Positions 27,988 to 37,274 of a DNA stretch of 64,000 bases are shown here, piece by piece. The DNA is from Ignavibacteriota bacterium (GTDB lineage Bacteria > Bacteroidota > Ignavibacteria > Tepidaquicellales > Tepidaquicellaceae). Position numbers and translations under genes: made by a program. The stretch is taken from positions 142,705 to 206,704 of the forward strand of contig JACREY010000003.1 in NCBI GenBank assembly GCA_016218085.1, written 5' to 3'. How positions within the stretch are numbered: the first letter of the stretch is position 1; each line of letters opens with the position of its first letter. The notes under the pieces were generated by a model, which was not told where the DNA came from, ran no database searches, and worked only from the letters and a program-made list of their open reading frames with translations.

Positions 27988-29142
27988 TTAAACTTCGTTA
28001 TTTTTAGAAATACTGTCCAGGCAATTCCTGATAATTTCTTCGTATTTGTATAAAGATTTTTCATTATTAAAATTATCCAAATACGTTTTTTTGCTGTTTT
28101 TAGCAATTCTATTATATAGGTCTTTGTCATTTTTCAGCTTTACAATTGTATTACTTAACTCTTCCGGATTACCATAATTATATGTCAGTCCGTTTTCGCC
28201 ATCTTTTATTATTTCTAATGATATACCAACTTTAGTTGTAATTAATGGTTTTTCCATTAAAAGTGACTCCAGAACTACCATTGATTGGCCTTCTTCTTTA
28301 GATGTAATAACTATGCAATCCGCCTCATCTATCTTTCTTATAACATCGTTACGCATCATTTCCCCAAGAAATGTTACTCTTCTATCCAAAGAATATATTT
28401 TTACTAAATTTTTAAGTTCTTCGTAATACCTATGATTTACAACCTGACCTATAAAATCTACGGTTACAGAATCACTGCTTATTCTGTATAAAGCATCTAT
28501 AAGAACTTTTTGCCCTTTTAACGGATAAATTGAACCAATATTTAAAATACTAAAGTTACCGTCTCTTATTTTACTCAGATTAAGTTTATCGGAATACTTA
28601 ATATAATCCTTTTCATCAAGAGCAGAATAAATAACTTCTATACTTTTTAGGTTATTCTCTTTGGAAATAATATTTCTCAAATAATTCGATATTGTCAGGA
28701 TTTTTATTGAAGTCTTCTTGTAAAAAATGAAAATCAATTTTCTGATTAATACTGGGTTTATTTTTTCTTTAACTGATACTATATAAGGTATTTTCAATAA
28801 AACAACCGGTACCAAATCCGGAAAACAAACTGATGAATTTGCAAAACACAGATCAACCGGACCGTTCTTTTTCAAAAAATAATATATTTTATATATTTTC
28901 CTGAAGTTCCTTATAAAAAATCCAACATAACTTTTCAGGCGAAACGCAGAAAAAGGAAAAACCATACCCTTAACTGTCAAGGAAATATCGGAATACTTCG
29001 CATATTCAGAAACTCTTTCACCTTCTGGAAAAATCGATATAATTCTAAATTTCTTTTGTAACTGCTTTAGCAATTTTAAGAAATCTTCTTCACCACCACC
29101 GGAAAGACTGCTTGACTGCGATATTAATAGAATCGTTTTCAA
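27988..29142 (-). CDS. GT4 family glycosyltransferase
   Basis: A 384-residue GT-B glycosyltransferase. It starts with the acceptor-domain motif SSSLSGGGEEDFLKLL. The C-terminal half shows NIGSIYPLKGQKVLIDAL and SKEEGQSMVVLESLL, the Glu-x7-Glu motif, then TTKVGISLEIIKDGENG. It is 18 bp downstream of the next GT2 and 16 bp upstream of the rhamnosyltransferase-like gene. Specificity unknown. Confidence 0.86.
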   Translation of the reverse strand: MKTILLISQSSSLSGGGEEDFLKLLKQLQKKFRIISIFPEGERVSEYAKYSDISLTVKGMVFPFSAFRLKSYVGFFIRNFRKIYKIYYFLKKNGPVDLCFANSSVCFPDLVPVVLLKIPYIVSVKEKINPVLIRKLIFIFYKKTSIKILTISNYLRNIISKENNLKSIEVIYSALDEKDYIKYSDKLNLSKIRDGNFSILNIGSIYPLKGQKVLIDALYRISSDSVTVDFIGQVVNHRYYEELKNLVKIYSLDRRVTFLGEMMRNDVIRKIDEADCIVITSKEEGQSMVVLESLLMEKPLITTKVGISLEIIKDGENGLTYNYGNPEELSNTIVKLKNDKDLYNRIAKNSKKTYLDNFNNEKSLYKYEEIIRNCLDSISKNNEV

Positions 29143-29160
29143 AAATATTCATTAAAATTT

Positions 29161-29895
29161 TTAGTAAAATACCTTTGAAAATAAAACTTTCTTTATAAAA
29201 TTTGATAATATAATTCTATCGAAAATTCTTGCACCGTTTTCTCTTGCAATTTTTATAATTTCGGCGCCTTGATATTTCAGATATCTCCTTGTTAATGTTT
29301 CCTCATAGTCCCTGTAATACGCTAAATTTTTATCAATATAAACTGGTTCAGATATTTTTAACATTTTTAAAATAAGGTCATAATCGAAAACATATTTAAG
29401 TTCTTCGTTAAGACCCCCAGTTTTTTCAAATAACTCCTTTCTGAAAAAAGTACAGGGTTGTCTTATTAGATCCGCACTAATATGTATTAAAAAATCCTGG
29501 TTATACCTTGTAGTTTTTTCTTTTCTAATAATCTCTTTTTTTTTATTTACAAATGTCAGATTCCCGTACAAAAATCCGACTTTACTGGTTCTAAAATGTT
29601 CTTCTATTTCACCAAAAATATTTTTTTCGTAAAAATCATCTGAGTTAATCCAAGCTATGATTTCTCCGCTAGCAATTTTCATTCCTTTGTTTATAGCATT
29701 TGCAGCGCCACTGTCTTTTTCAGAAATCCAATTCAAATGTGAATATTGATTTAATATTTCAAGTGTCCCATCAGTCGAACCTCCGTCAACAATAATGTGT
29801 TCAACATCACTATGATTTTGATTTATAACAGACTCAATTGTATCTTTTATAAACGAAGCCTGATTTAAAGTAGGTGTAATTATCGATATTTTCAT
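29161..29895 (-). CDS. GT2 glycosyltransferase (WcaA-like)
   Basis: A 244-residue GT-A enzyme of the compact WcaA type: IITPTLNQASFIKDTIESV, VDGGSTDGTLEIL, the WINSDDFY metal-binding motif and an acidic FDYDLILKMLKIS block. There is no transmembrane helix. It lies 21 bp from the flippase gene and is one of the smallest transferases of the locus, probably adding a branching or early sugar. Confidence 0.86.
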   Translation of the reverse strand: MKISIITPTLNQASFIKDTIESVINQNHSDVEHIIVDGGSTDGTLEILNQYSHLNWISEKDSGAANAINKGMKIASGEIIAWINSDDFYEKNIFGEIEEHFRTSKVGFLYGNLTFVNKKKEIIRKEKTTRYNQDFLIHISADLIRQPCTFFRKELFEKTGGLNEELKYVFDYDLILKMLKISEPVYIDKNLAYYRDYEETLTRRYLKYQGAEIIKIARENGARIFDRIILSNFIKKVLFSKVFY

Positions 29896-29916
29896 TTTAT
29901 TCGTTTTATTGTAATC

Positions 29917-31428
29917 TTATCCTATTAAAAGTTTAGAACTAATTCTATATATTATTGATTCACTGTTCATATATCTTTCAAGATCACAGGGTTTAAAAAA
30001 CCTAAATATTCTGAATGTGGCAACCGAAACCAATATAATTACGGTAGGAATTATCAAAATCTTTTGTATATGATTTAATAGAAAAATATTTACTGTATAT
30101 GCAGAAGAAAAACAAATTAAAAAAAGTAATATTACTTTAATAACCTGCGTTACTGTGTCAAAAATAATACTGTTAAGAAATTTGTACTGATAATAGACAG
30201 AAACGACAAATGAAAATAATATAGCAACTGCATAAGCAATTAAAACAGAATAATATCCGAAATTATTATATAAAATTAAAAAAACAAGTGCGTTTATTAC
30301 AACATTTACTGCCTGTAGTACAATTGTAATATGAGGTTTTTTTGTCAACAAGTACTGATAAAACGGTATAATTGTAAAACTTCCAATGAAAAACGAACTT
30401 AATACTACCACAACACCAAATGTTATTAGTTCCACTTCTTTCCCTATCCATAAAAAAACAAATGAATAAGTGCAGAAGAAAACAATGACTAAAACAGGTT
30501 GTAAAAGAATGAAAGATTTTTGTTCCAAATCATGAATTATGCCCCTAATCTTCGCCATATCGGTTAATTTCGCAAGATATGGCAGCAAAGGATAATAAGC
30601 CTTGTTTATTAGTCCTTGAAATTGATTTCTGAATTTTAATGCAATATCAAAAAAACCGACTTCCTTAATCCCCAAAAAATTCGATATTAATATTTTTGTA
30701 AGGGGTTCATAGAACAAGCTTATAAGTCCTGAAGAATAAATCTGGAAACTGTATTTTATTTGTTTTTTCGAAACTCTTTTAAAATTATTTCCAAGCCCTT
30801 TAAAACTTGTTTTTCCCCAAATTTTGTAAAATGAAAAAACTATTAAAATTAGCCAAATTGATGCAGAAGCAAATATTCCTGTTCCGATAACATCAAGTGA
30901 AAAACCGAGCAATATAGCAGTTAATGTACATCCCCAATACATTAAATTATAAACCAATTGAAGTATATTAGTTAATATAATCTTCTGTTGAGAATCTATA
31001 ACCGCTGCAAATAATTGTCCGATAAGCATAAAAGAATTACTCAAAACCGAAAAATTGTAGAAAATTTTTGACATAGAATAATATTCAACCGGAACATTTA
31101 AAATACTGAGTAAAACTAACTTATTGAAATATATACTTATAAATGTTACAGGAATTAATAGTAAGCAGGTTATTACTAAAGTAACAATAATATCAAGATT
31201 GGATTCATCGGTCTTCCCCTGCTCTGAAAGAAATTTCAACAGAGTTGTATTCAACCCAAGATTAACAAAAATATTCAAATTACCTATAACAGAAATTACA
31301 GAAAATAGACCATACACTTCTGTACCGAGGATTTTTATAAAGATTGGAATTGTAACAAATGTAAGCACAAAAGAAATAATCAACTGCAAGACACCGCTGA
31401 AAGAATTTTTATATAAAGTAGTTCTCAT
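29917..31428 (-). CDS. Wzx-like oligosaccharide flippase
   Basis: A 503-residue integral membrane protein with about 12-14 hydrophobic helices and the polysaccharide-biosynthesis (MATE-like/MOP) pattern beginning NSFSGVLQLIISFVLTFVTI. Wzx proteins flip undecaprenyl-linked repeat units across the inner membrane. The paired GTEVYGLFSVIS motif in the first loop is typical. Its occurrence with a Wzy-like polymerase, Wzz-like and Wza-like proteins supports a Wzx/Wzy route rather than an ABC transporter. Confidence 0.88.
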   Translation of the reverse strand: MRTTLYKNSFSGVLQLIISFVLTFVTIPIFIKILGTEVYGLFSVISVIGNLNIFVNLGLNTTLLKFLSEQGKTDESNLDIIVTLVITCLLLIPVTFISIYFNKLVLLSILNVPVEYYSMSKIFYNFSVLSNSFMLIGQLFAAVIDSQQKIILTNILQLVYNLMYWGCTLTAILLGFSLDVIGTGIFASASIWLILIVFSFYKIWGKTSFKGLGNNFKRVSKKQIKYSFQIYSSGLISLFYEPLTKILISNFLGIKEVGFFDIALKFRNQFQGLINKAYYPLLPYLAKLTDMAKIRGIIHDLEQKSFILLQPVLVIVFFCTYSFVFLWIGKEVELITFGVVVVLSSFFIGSFTIIPFYQYLLTKKPHITIVLQAVNVVINALVFLILYNNFGYYSVLIAYAVAILFSFVVSVYYQYKFLNSIIFDTVTQVIKVILLFLICFSSAYTVNIFLLNHIQKILIIPTVIILVSVATFRIFRFFKPCDLERYMNSESIIYRISSKLLIG

Positions 31429-31430
31429 TA

Positions 31431-32369
31431 TTATTTTTTCTGTACATCTTTAATTTTACCGAAAACAAGCATATGGTCGAAAGATAGATTATAGTAACTG
31501 TAAGTGAATTTTTTATTATTAAAAATATTAAGAAAAAACTTTACCATATTCTTCATGCGGACAACTGTCAGATTTTTAATAAAATTTTTTACGTTTGTTA
31601 AAAAGGTACCATTGTAAGGTAATTTAATTATTTCAATTAATTCAAGACCGTTGTTATTCAGAAATACTCCAGCGCTTTTCGGTGAAAAGAAAGATATATG
31701 CTCCCAGGAACTGTAGTAAGACCAAAGATTTCCCGATAATTTCGAATTAATACTGTTAATATTACCGGTTCCAAAAACTATTAACCCATCGGCCTTCAAA
31801 TAGCTCTTAATTAAATCAGCAAACTCATTAGGATTCTTCAAATGCTCTATTAAATCAAAAAAAATTATTAAATCAAAGCTGTTTGGAAGATAATCTCCAT
31901 AATTCAAAAAACCATTTTTAATCTTAATATTAAATTTATTTCCAGCAAAAGTACTCGCGAATTTTGATGGTTCAACTCCATACTTTTCCCATTTATCATC
32001 CGGAAACTCATTAAGTAGAAAACCGAATCCGCTTCCAAGTTCTAAAACCCTACCTTTGTCAATTTTTTTTCTTATTAAATTATATATTTTCCTGTGTTCT
32101 TCAGGCAAGTTATCTTTCGGTTCGGAATTCAAATTATAATATTCAGAATTAAATTCATAATAATAAATATTTAAGTAACTGCTTTTAATTTGCGGGCTAG
32201 CGTAATGATGACCGCAATACCTACATATGTATAATGATACATCAGGTGCATTACCTGAATAATTTAGGATCTTAAGGGTATTATTACTGTAATATTTTAT
32301 TCCGAATTTTATTTTGTTTATCGAAGTTCCGCAGACTGGACAGTCTACATCCTCAAAAATATTCTCCAT
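31431..32369 (-). CDS. Zinc-ribbon class I SAM methyltransferase
   Basis: A 312-residue protein. The first 60 residues hold two Cys-x2-Cys knuckles (CPVCG and CRYCG), a zinc-ribbon-like module often found in front of sugar methyltransferases. The SAM domain follows (VLELGSGFGFLLNEF near residue 110, then GVEPSKFAS and LIIFFDLIEHLKNP). It probably O-methylates a sugar of the glycan, possibly capping the chain end. Its start overlaps the acetyltransferase stop by 1 bp. Confidence 0.84.
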   Translation of the reverse strand: MENIFEDVDCPVCGTSINKIKFGIKYYSNNTLKILNYSGNAPDVSLYICRYCGHHYASPQIKSSYLNIYYYEFNSEYYNLNSEPKDNLPEEHRKIYNLIRKKIDKGRVLELGSGFGFLLNEFPDDKWEKYGVEPSKFASTFAGNKFNIKIKNGFLNYGDYLPNSFDLIIFFDLIEHLKNPNEFADLIKSYLKADGLIVFGTGNINSINSKLSGNLWSYYSSWEHISFFSPKSAGVFLNNNGLELIEIIKLPYNGTFLTNVKNFIKNLTVVRMKNMVKFFLNIFNNKKFTYSYYNLSFDHMLVFGKIKDVQKK

Positions 32370-32980
32370 TATGCGCTTTTTATCATTTTTATAAACTTTG
32401 CAGGATTCCCACCCCAGATCTCACCTTCTGGGATATCTTTTGTTACTACACTACCGGCTGCTACAATTGATCTCTTCCCAATTTTTACCCCTTTCAGAAT
32501 AATGCTGTTTGCTCCGATAAATACGTCATCATCGATAAAAATCGGTTTTGAATTAATTTTATCTGTATTGTGTATCCTTCTGTCTAAATAATCTATTGGA
32601 TGAAAATCCGTATCCCAAATCGAAACATTACCTCCACAGTTTATATATTTACCGAAAATAATCTCTCTTGTACAATATAAAGAAACACCTGAAAACCCGG
32701 TATAGTCTCCTATAATAAGTCTTGCATTTCCTGCTACGTAGATAGAACTTCTTTTGTAGAGACCTACAAAATTATCTTTTGTGTTGCTATTGAAAATTAC
32801 TCTGTTTCCAAATACTATTTCAGAATTTTTAGAAAACATAAAAAGTGGAAAAGAAAAATATCTTATATTTTTACCAAACTTTACTTTTGAGTACTTAAGT
32901 TTATAATAAACGCTTATTAATTTACTTAAAACAGCAGAATATTTGTTCCTGGCTTTAAAATTATATTTTGCTATATCCAT
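32369..32980 (-). CDS. Left-handed beta-helix (hexapeptide) sugar O-acetyltransferase
   Basis: A 203-residue acyltransferase of the WcaF/LacA type. Isoleucine/valine-rich hexapeptide repeats run from about 85 to 185, including VFIGANSIILKGVKIGKRSI and the closing GSVVTKDIPEGEIWGGNPAK motif, which caps the coenzyme A site. A histidine in the WDTDFHPIDY loop is the likely catalytic base. It O-acetylates a cytoplasmic lipid-linked sugar. It is coupled to its neighbours by 1-bp overlaps. Confidence 0.88.
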   Translation of the reverse strand: MDIAKYNFKARNKYSAVLSKLISVYYKLKYSKVKFGKNIRYFSFPLFMFSKNSEIVFGNRVIFNSNTKDNFVGLYKRSSIYVAGNARLIIGDYTGFSGVSLYCTREIIFGKYINCGGNVSIWDTDFHPIDYLDRRIHNTDKINSKPIFIDDDVFIGANSIILKGVKIGKRSIVAAGSVVTKDIPEGEIWGGNPAKFIKMIKSA

Positions 32981-34392
32981 TAAACTTTTGTATTCACTTT
33001 TTTTAATAAAATCACATAATTGGCAGCTGCTAGCCCAAAAAAGAAATGCATTTGAAATGCATTCTGTCCTAATGTAAATGCCCCAGCATAAATGCTATGA
33101 AAGGAAATAAAAAAAACAATTAAATGTAATACTATACTTATTTTCTGTTCGTTCAAATCACTTGATAATTTTATGGACTTATAGCTAATTCTGATCATTG
33201 AAATCAGATAAAAAATGTAACTAGATAATCCTATTATTCCTGTTTCGCATAAAAAATTCATAAACGTAGTATGTGCATCAAGCCCTTTAACGATATTATC
33301 ATACAAAAGTTGAGGCAAAACATTGTAATTTTCCGAAACCTCAAAAAACATAAAATAGCCAACTCCTGTTAGCGGGTTGTGTAAAAAAGCGTTAAGCGCG
33401 ACTATCCATATTAATATCCTTGATTCAAGTGAATTTTTTATAAGTCTTCCGTCATCTGAGACTGAAAATAAATCAAAATCAACTTCTCCAACTCGCTGTG
33501 TTATTACATTCCCAAGACCTGTAAACATAAATAGCGAAAAAAGAACTAAGAATAACAAGATAAAAATAAAAAATTTGCTTTTAATGAAATCTGATATGCT
33601 TTTTTGAAATCTTGCCGTCAAAAACAATCCATATAGAAACGAACAGGTAAAGCCAATCCAAGAATTCCTTGATAAAGTTGTTATTAAGGTAATAAATACA
33701 ACTAGGGTCGCTAGTTTTATTAAAGTATTTGATTTTCCGAGTATAAAATAGCAGTAAAGTCCTATCAACAATGCAACAGGAGTGAAATCAAAAAATGCAA
33801 GTCCGGAAATATCTGCAAATCTAATTCTTTTTGTAATGACAATAAATACTATTACTAGAGTGCCAAAGAAAAAAGTTGAATAGAAAAATGCATTTATTAG
33901 CTTAAATATTCTCACTGTTGTATTACTATACCTGAATACAACATAAGAAGTAGTTATGAAAATTATAAATCCAAAAGCGTAATATGCACTGATCCATGAA
34001 AAATGAGGTGAATTTAACGAGGATAATATAACAGCAAATACAAGTAAGCCCCCAGAAGTCCTAATAATTTTAGGCAGATTTTCCTGGGCAAAAAAATCGG
34101 ATTTTTTATTTAATAAAAAATGAAAAATCATCAAATAAGCTACTATATTTGCAAACTGATTTCTTAATGGGAATGAAATTTCAAAGAATAATGAGATAAC
34201 AAAAAAAATCATCATATGCCTGTCAAAATAATATACGAACATTATCAAAACAGGGATTGAAAGACTCAGAACCATATATTTATAATCCTGAGTTATAAGG
34301 AAAAAAAGCGCAACTGATATTAGGGTTGCGAAAAAAACAAAATATGCGGCTTTTATGATTTTATAATCAGATTTTAAAATTAAATTATTCAA
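32980..34392 (-). CDS. Wzy-like O-antigen/exopolysaccharide polymerase
   Basis: A 470-residue integral membrane protein with about 11 predicted helices and a large periplasmic loop near 320-400 in which DAHTTFMNFLCETGIIG occurs, the O-antigen ligase/polymerase (Wzy_C-like) signature. It would polymerise or ligate lipid-linked repeats on the periplasmic face. The sequence context, directly after the Wzz-like gene (4-bp overlap), favours polymerase; WaaL-type ligase is the alternative. Confidence 0.83.
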   Translation of the reverse strand: MNNLILKSDYKIIKAAYFVFFATLISVALFFLITQDYKYMVLSLSIPVLIMFVYYFDRHMMIFFVISLFFEISFPLRNQFANIVAYLMIFHFLLNKKSDFFAQENLPKIIRTSGGLLVFAVILSSLNSPHFSWISAYYAFGFIIFITTSYVVFRYSNTTVRIFKLINAFFYSTFFFGTLVIVFIVITKRIRFADISGLAFFDFTPVALLIGLYCYFILGKSNTLIKLATLVVFITLITTLSRNSWIGFTCSFLYGLFLTARFQKSISDFIKSKFFIFILLFLVLFSLFMFTGLGNVITQRVGEVDFDLFSVSDDGRLIKNSLESRILIWIVALNAFLHNPLTGVGYFMFFEVSENYNVLPQLLYDNIVKGLDAHTTFMNFLCETGIIGLSSYIFYLISMIRISYKSIKLSSDLNEQKISIVLHLIVFFISFHSIYAGAFTLGQNAFQMHFFFGLAAANYVILLKKVNTKV

Positions 34393-35564
34393 TTTACTTC
34401 TTTGATTTTACTCAAAATGCTCTTGAGAATGTGCCGGTATATCAAAATCGAACTATATGAAAAAAATAATGCTATAAAAAATGAAGCAAGAATATAAACT
34501 GCTCTTTTGGGTTTGGCCTTTATTTCGGGTACATATGGCTGATCGAGTATTATTACCGAAGGGGTTTCCCTTTTTTCCTCAATCTTTGCCTGTTCAAATA
34601 TCGGAAGAATGTAAACCAGTAATTTTGATTGAATTTCCACATTCCTTGTCAGTCTAAAAAAATTCATCATAATATCAGGACCTCCTTTTAAACTGAGCGA
34701 AGAGGGACTCTCTTCCGAACTTGTACTTTTTATTTGTTCAATTTGTCTTCTTAATGCATCTATTTTATTCTGTTGAAGTTTTATTTCCGACTGTTCGGGA
34801 CTTATTATTTTTTTCAGTAGTTCCAACTTTACTTCTTCAGCTTTGAGTTCCGCTTCCATTGTGAATTGTGACTGAGTAGCTGCCTTCATTTGTAAATCCG
34901 GAGCCAAACCATATCTATCCTGAAATATTTTCAAACTATCTTCTGCGGTTTTTAAATCGTTTTTAATGATTTTATATCGAGTTTCAATAAACTCCTTGTT
35001 ATTCTTTGCGTTCAGAGCATTCATCTCAGTGTTTATTTTATTCAATTCGAATATAAGAAAATCACAAATCTGCTTTGATCTTTCTGGGTTTTTATCATAA
35101 ACTGCGATTTCCATTGTTCCGGCAACCTTATCCTTATTAATCTCCATTATATTTTCTTTGAAATGCTTAATACAATCCTGCATATGCTTAAATTCCCATT
35201 CATCATTCAGTTTAAATTTAACAACTACTTCTTCAATACATCTCCTGCTTAAGAGTATATTCTCATATAAGGCAAGCTCTTTGGATGCGGATGATCCGCC
35301 TGCAAGTTCACCTACGTCTCCCAAACCGGGAATCGATGTTCCTGAACTCAGCATCCCGCTCAAACCACTTGATTTACTTGTGATTTTTACAACACCCACG
35401 GATTTAAATATCGGTGCAATCACAAAATACATTAGAATACCCACAATCACACTGATTACAATACTTACGCCTAATATTGTTTTCTTAAATTCAAGAAACA
35501 ATTTTATATAATCTATAATTGATAATCTTTTCGTCAGATTTTGATTATTTTGGTTTGAATCCAT
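34389..35564 (-). CDS. Wzz-like polysaccharide chain-length determinant
   Basis: A 391-residue polysaccharide co-polymerase. It has an N-terminal membrane helix (about 32-52), a periplasmic coiled-coil region (about 190-275, rich in Lys/Glu/Gln), and a second membrane helix near the C-terminus preceded by the proline-rich motif DQPYVPEIKAKPKRA. There is no C-terminal tyrosine kinase domain, so it is the bare Wzz form. It regulates chain length together with the Wzy-like protein and lies 8 bp from the Wza-like gene. Confidence 0.88.
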   Translation of the reverse strand: MDSNQNNQNLTKRLSIIDYIKLFLEFKKTILGVSIVISVIVGILMYFVIAPIFKSVGVVKITSKSSGLSGMLSSGTSIPGLGDVGELAGGSSASKELALYENILLSRRCIEEVVVKFKLNDEWEFKHMQDCIKHFKENIMEINKDKVAGTMEIAVYDKNPERSKQICDFLIFELNKINTEMNALNAKNNKEFIETRYKIIKNDLKTAEDSLKIFQDRYGLAPDLQMKAATQSQFTMEAELKAEEVKLELLKKIISPEQSEIKLQQNKIDALRRQIEQIKSTSSEESPSSLSLKGGPDIMMNFFRLTRNVEIQSKLLVYILPIFEQAKIEEKRETPSVIILDQPYVPEIKAKPKRAVYILASFFIALFFSYSSILIYRHILKSILSKIKEVN

Positions 35565-35572
35565 TTTTAAAA

Positions 35573-37270
35573 TTATTGAGTGTTTTTAATTAGAATATAA
35601 GTTGTTAAAATACCTAGCAATACTCCCGATATCTGTGAAATTATCGTTACTGTTTCAGAGAATGTATTAGATGTTTTCTTTGGAACATATACAAAATCAC
35701 CGGAATTCAAGCTTACATCATCAGGCTTATACCAGCCTCTTGAATTAAACTTAATTACTCTTGTATTTCCTTTATCAGCAGCAAGGGAATACCCTCCTGC
35801 TCTTTCAATGTAATATTCGTAATCTTCACCTTCTTTAAACGGTACATAACCTTCGCTCTGAACCTGACCGTAAACGTAAACAGCATTTTTGTTGTCGTTT
35901 ATATAGATAATATCCTTATCTTCAAGAATGATATTCTGTGATTCGTCATTTTCTTTGTATAATTTTTCGAAATCTATTACAACCCTGTTTCTCCTGCCCC
36001 TTACATCTTCTTCAAAATTTAGTTTATCCTTTTCCGATACTATTAAATCATTTGCCCTCTTGTTTACCATAAGCTCCATGGTATCTCTTCTTAAATATTC
36101 CTCATCGTAAGATCTGAAAATTATGCACAATGGAAGATATGCATTTTTAGTCATTCCTCCGGCCATTTCAATTACTTCTTTAAGTTTTGTATTTTTAAAT
36201 GTAATCGGATATGTACCCGGTCTTAAAATTTCACCCTGAACCTGAACTGATACCATCTTCCTGAAATCCGATTTATATTTTACAAATATTCTGTCGAAAA
36301 CTTCTATTTTAAAACTTTTCTCCTTGTCATAAGATAACACGAATGTCTTGAAACTTTTCGAATCGCTGCTTGTTCTGTAAACAAGTATACTGTCGGGATT
36401 TGCATTTGCATCAAATCCCCTGCCAAGCCCAATTATTGTTTCCAGATCATCGTTTTTATTATATTCGTAATGACCCGGAATCTGTATTGCTCCTGAAACT
36501 GTAATACATGATGTATTAAGATTTGTATATGGAATTTTAAGTAAATCACCTTCCCTCAAAGTAGGATTATATTTATCGTCCTTTGTACTGAAATACTTAT
36601 AAATATCAACCGTTATTATAGAACCGTCTTTTCTTTTTAGCTCTATATTTCTAAACGAAAAACTCATGTTTTCGTTTATCTTTTTCATATCAAGTCTTTT
36701 CTGAGCATTAAGTGTGTCAAAAACCACAATTGAAAGTAATTGCGAAGTTCTTGTAAGACTGGTAACCGCGTATGTCCCCTGTGTGAGACCTGTAACCGGA
36801 ATTAAAAATGTTCTCGGTTGGGAAAGTGTAAAACTTACATTACTGGAATAATACCTTTTCTTAACTGCAGATACGACTCTGTCTTTTACCTGAGCAAGTG
36901 TTAAATCATTAACCTTTATTTCACCGACCGATGGTATAATAATTGTTCCTTCAATCGATACTGTTAATGGTATTACCTGATTTAAAAATCCATACAAACC
37001 CAGTGAAAAAATGTCACCCTGACCGACAATATAGTTATCAGGATTTACAACTCCTTCAACAGGAAATGTATTGAAATTCTGTATCGGTGCATTTAATTCA
37101 GACAGTAGTTGATTAGCGTCTACGTTAACATTTGTTTTGCCTGAAGTATTAAACTGATACTGTTGTGATGTTATAGAACTTTTATCTGTTGATGTTTGGC
37201 TGACCTGCGAAAATGCGGTAATACCTGTTAATAACAGAATTGTTACTATAAATCTTTTTGTAAATTTCAT
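35573..37270 (-). CDS. Wza-like polysaccharide export protein with SLBB domains
   Basis: A 565-residue secreted protein. A signal peptide (IVTILLLTGITAFSQ) is followed by a Poly_export domain (about 80-165: YIVGQGDIFSLGLYGF and IIIPSVGEIKVNDLTL). SLBB repeats follow, including VSGAIQIPGHYEY, VQGEILRPGTYPI and VYGQVQSEGYVPF, and a C-terminal hydrophobic helix near the end. Wza proteins form the outer-membrane export channel. The signal peptide has no lipobox cysteine at the usual place, unlike E. coli Wza. Confidence 0.86.
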   Translation of the reverse strand: MKFTKRFIVTILLLTGITAFSQVSQTSTDKSSITSQQYQFNTSGKTNVNVDANQLLSELNAPIQNFNTFPVEGVVNPDNYIVGQGDIFSLGLYGFLNQVIPLTVSIEGTIIIPSVGEIKVNDLTLAQVKDRVVSAVKKRYYSSNVSFTLSQPRTFLIPVTGLTQGTYAVTSLTRTSQLLSIVVFDTLNAQKRLDMKKINENMSFSFRNIELKRKDGSIITVDIYKYFSTKDDKYNPTLREGDLLKIPYTNLNTSCITVSGAIQIPGHYEYNKNDDLETIIGLGRGFDANANPDSILVYRTSSDSKSFKTFVLSYDKEKSFKIEVFDRIFVKYKSDFRKMVSVQVQGEILRPGTYPITFKNTKLKEVIEMAGGMTKNAYLPLCIIFRSYDEEYLRRDTMELMVNKRANDLIVSEKDKLNFEEDVRGRRNRVVIDFEKLYKENDESQNIILEDKDIIYINDNKNAVYVYGQVQSEGYVPFKEGEDYEYYIERAGGYSLAADKGNTRVIKFNSRGWYKPDDVSLNSGDFVYVPKKTSNTFSETVTIISQISGVLLGILTTYILIKNTQ

Positions 37271-37274
37271 ATAT

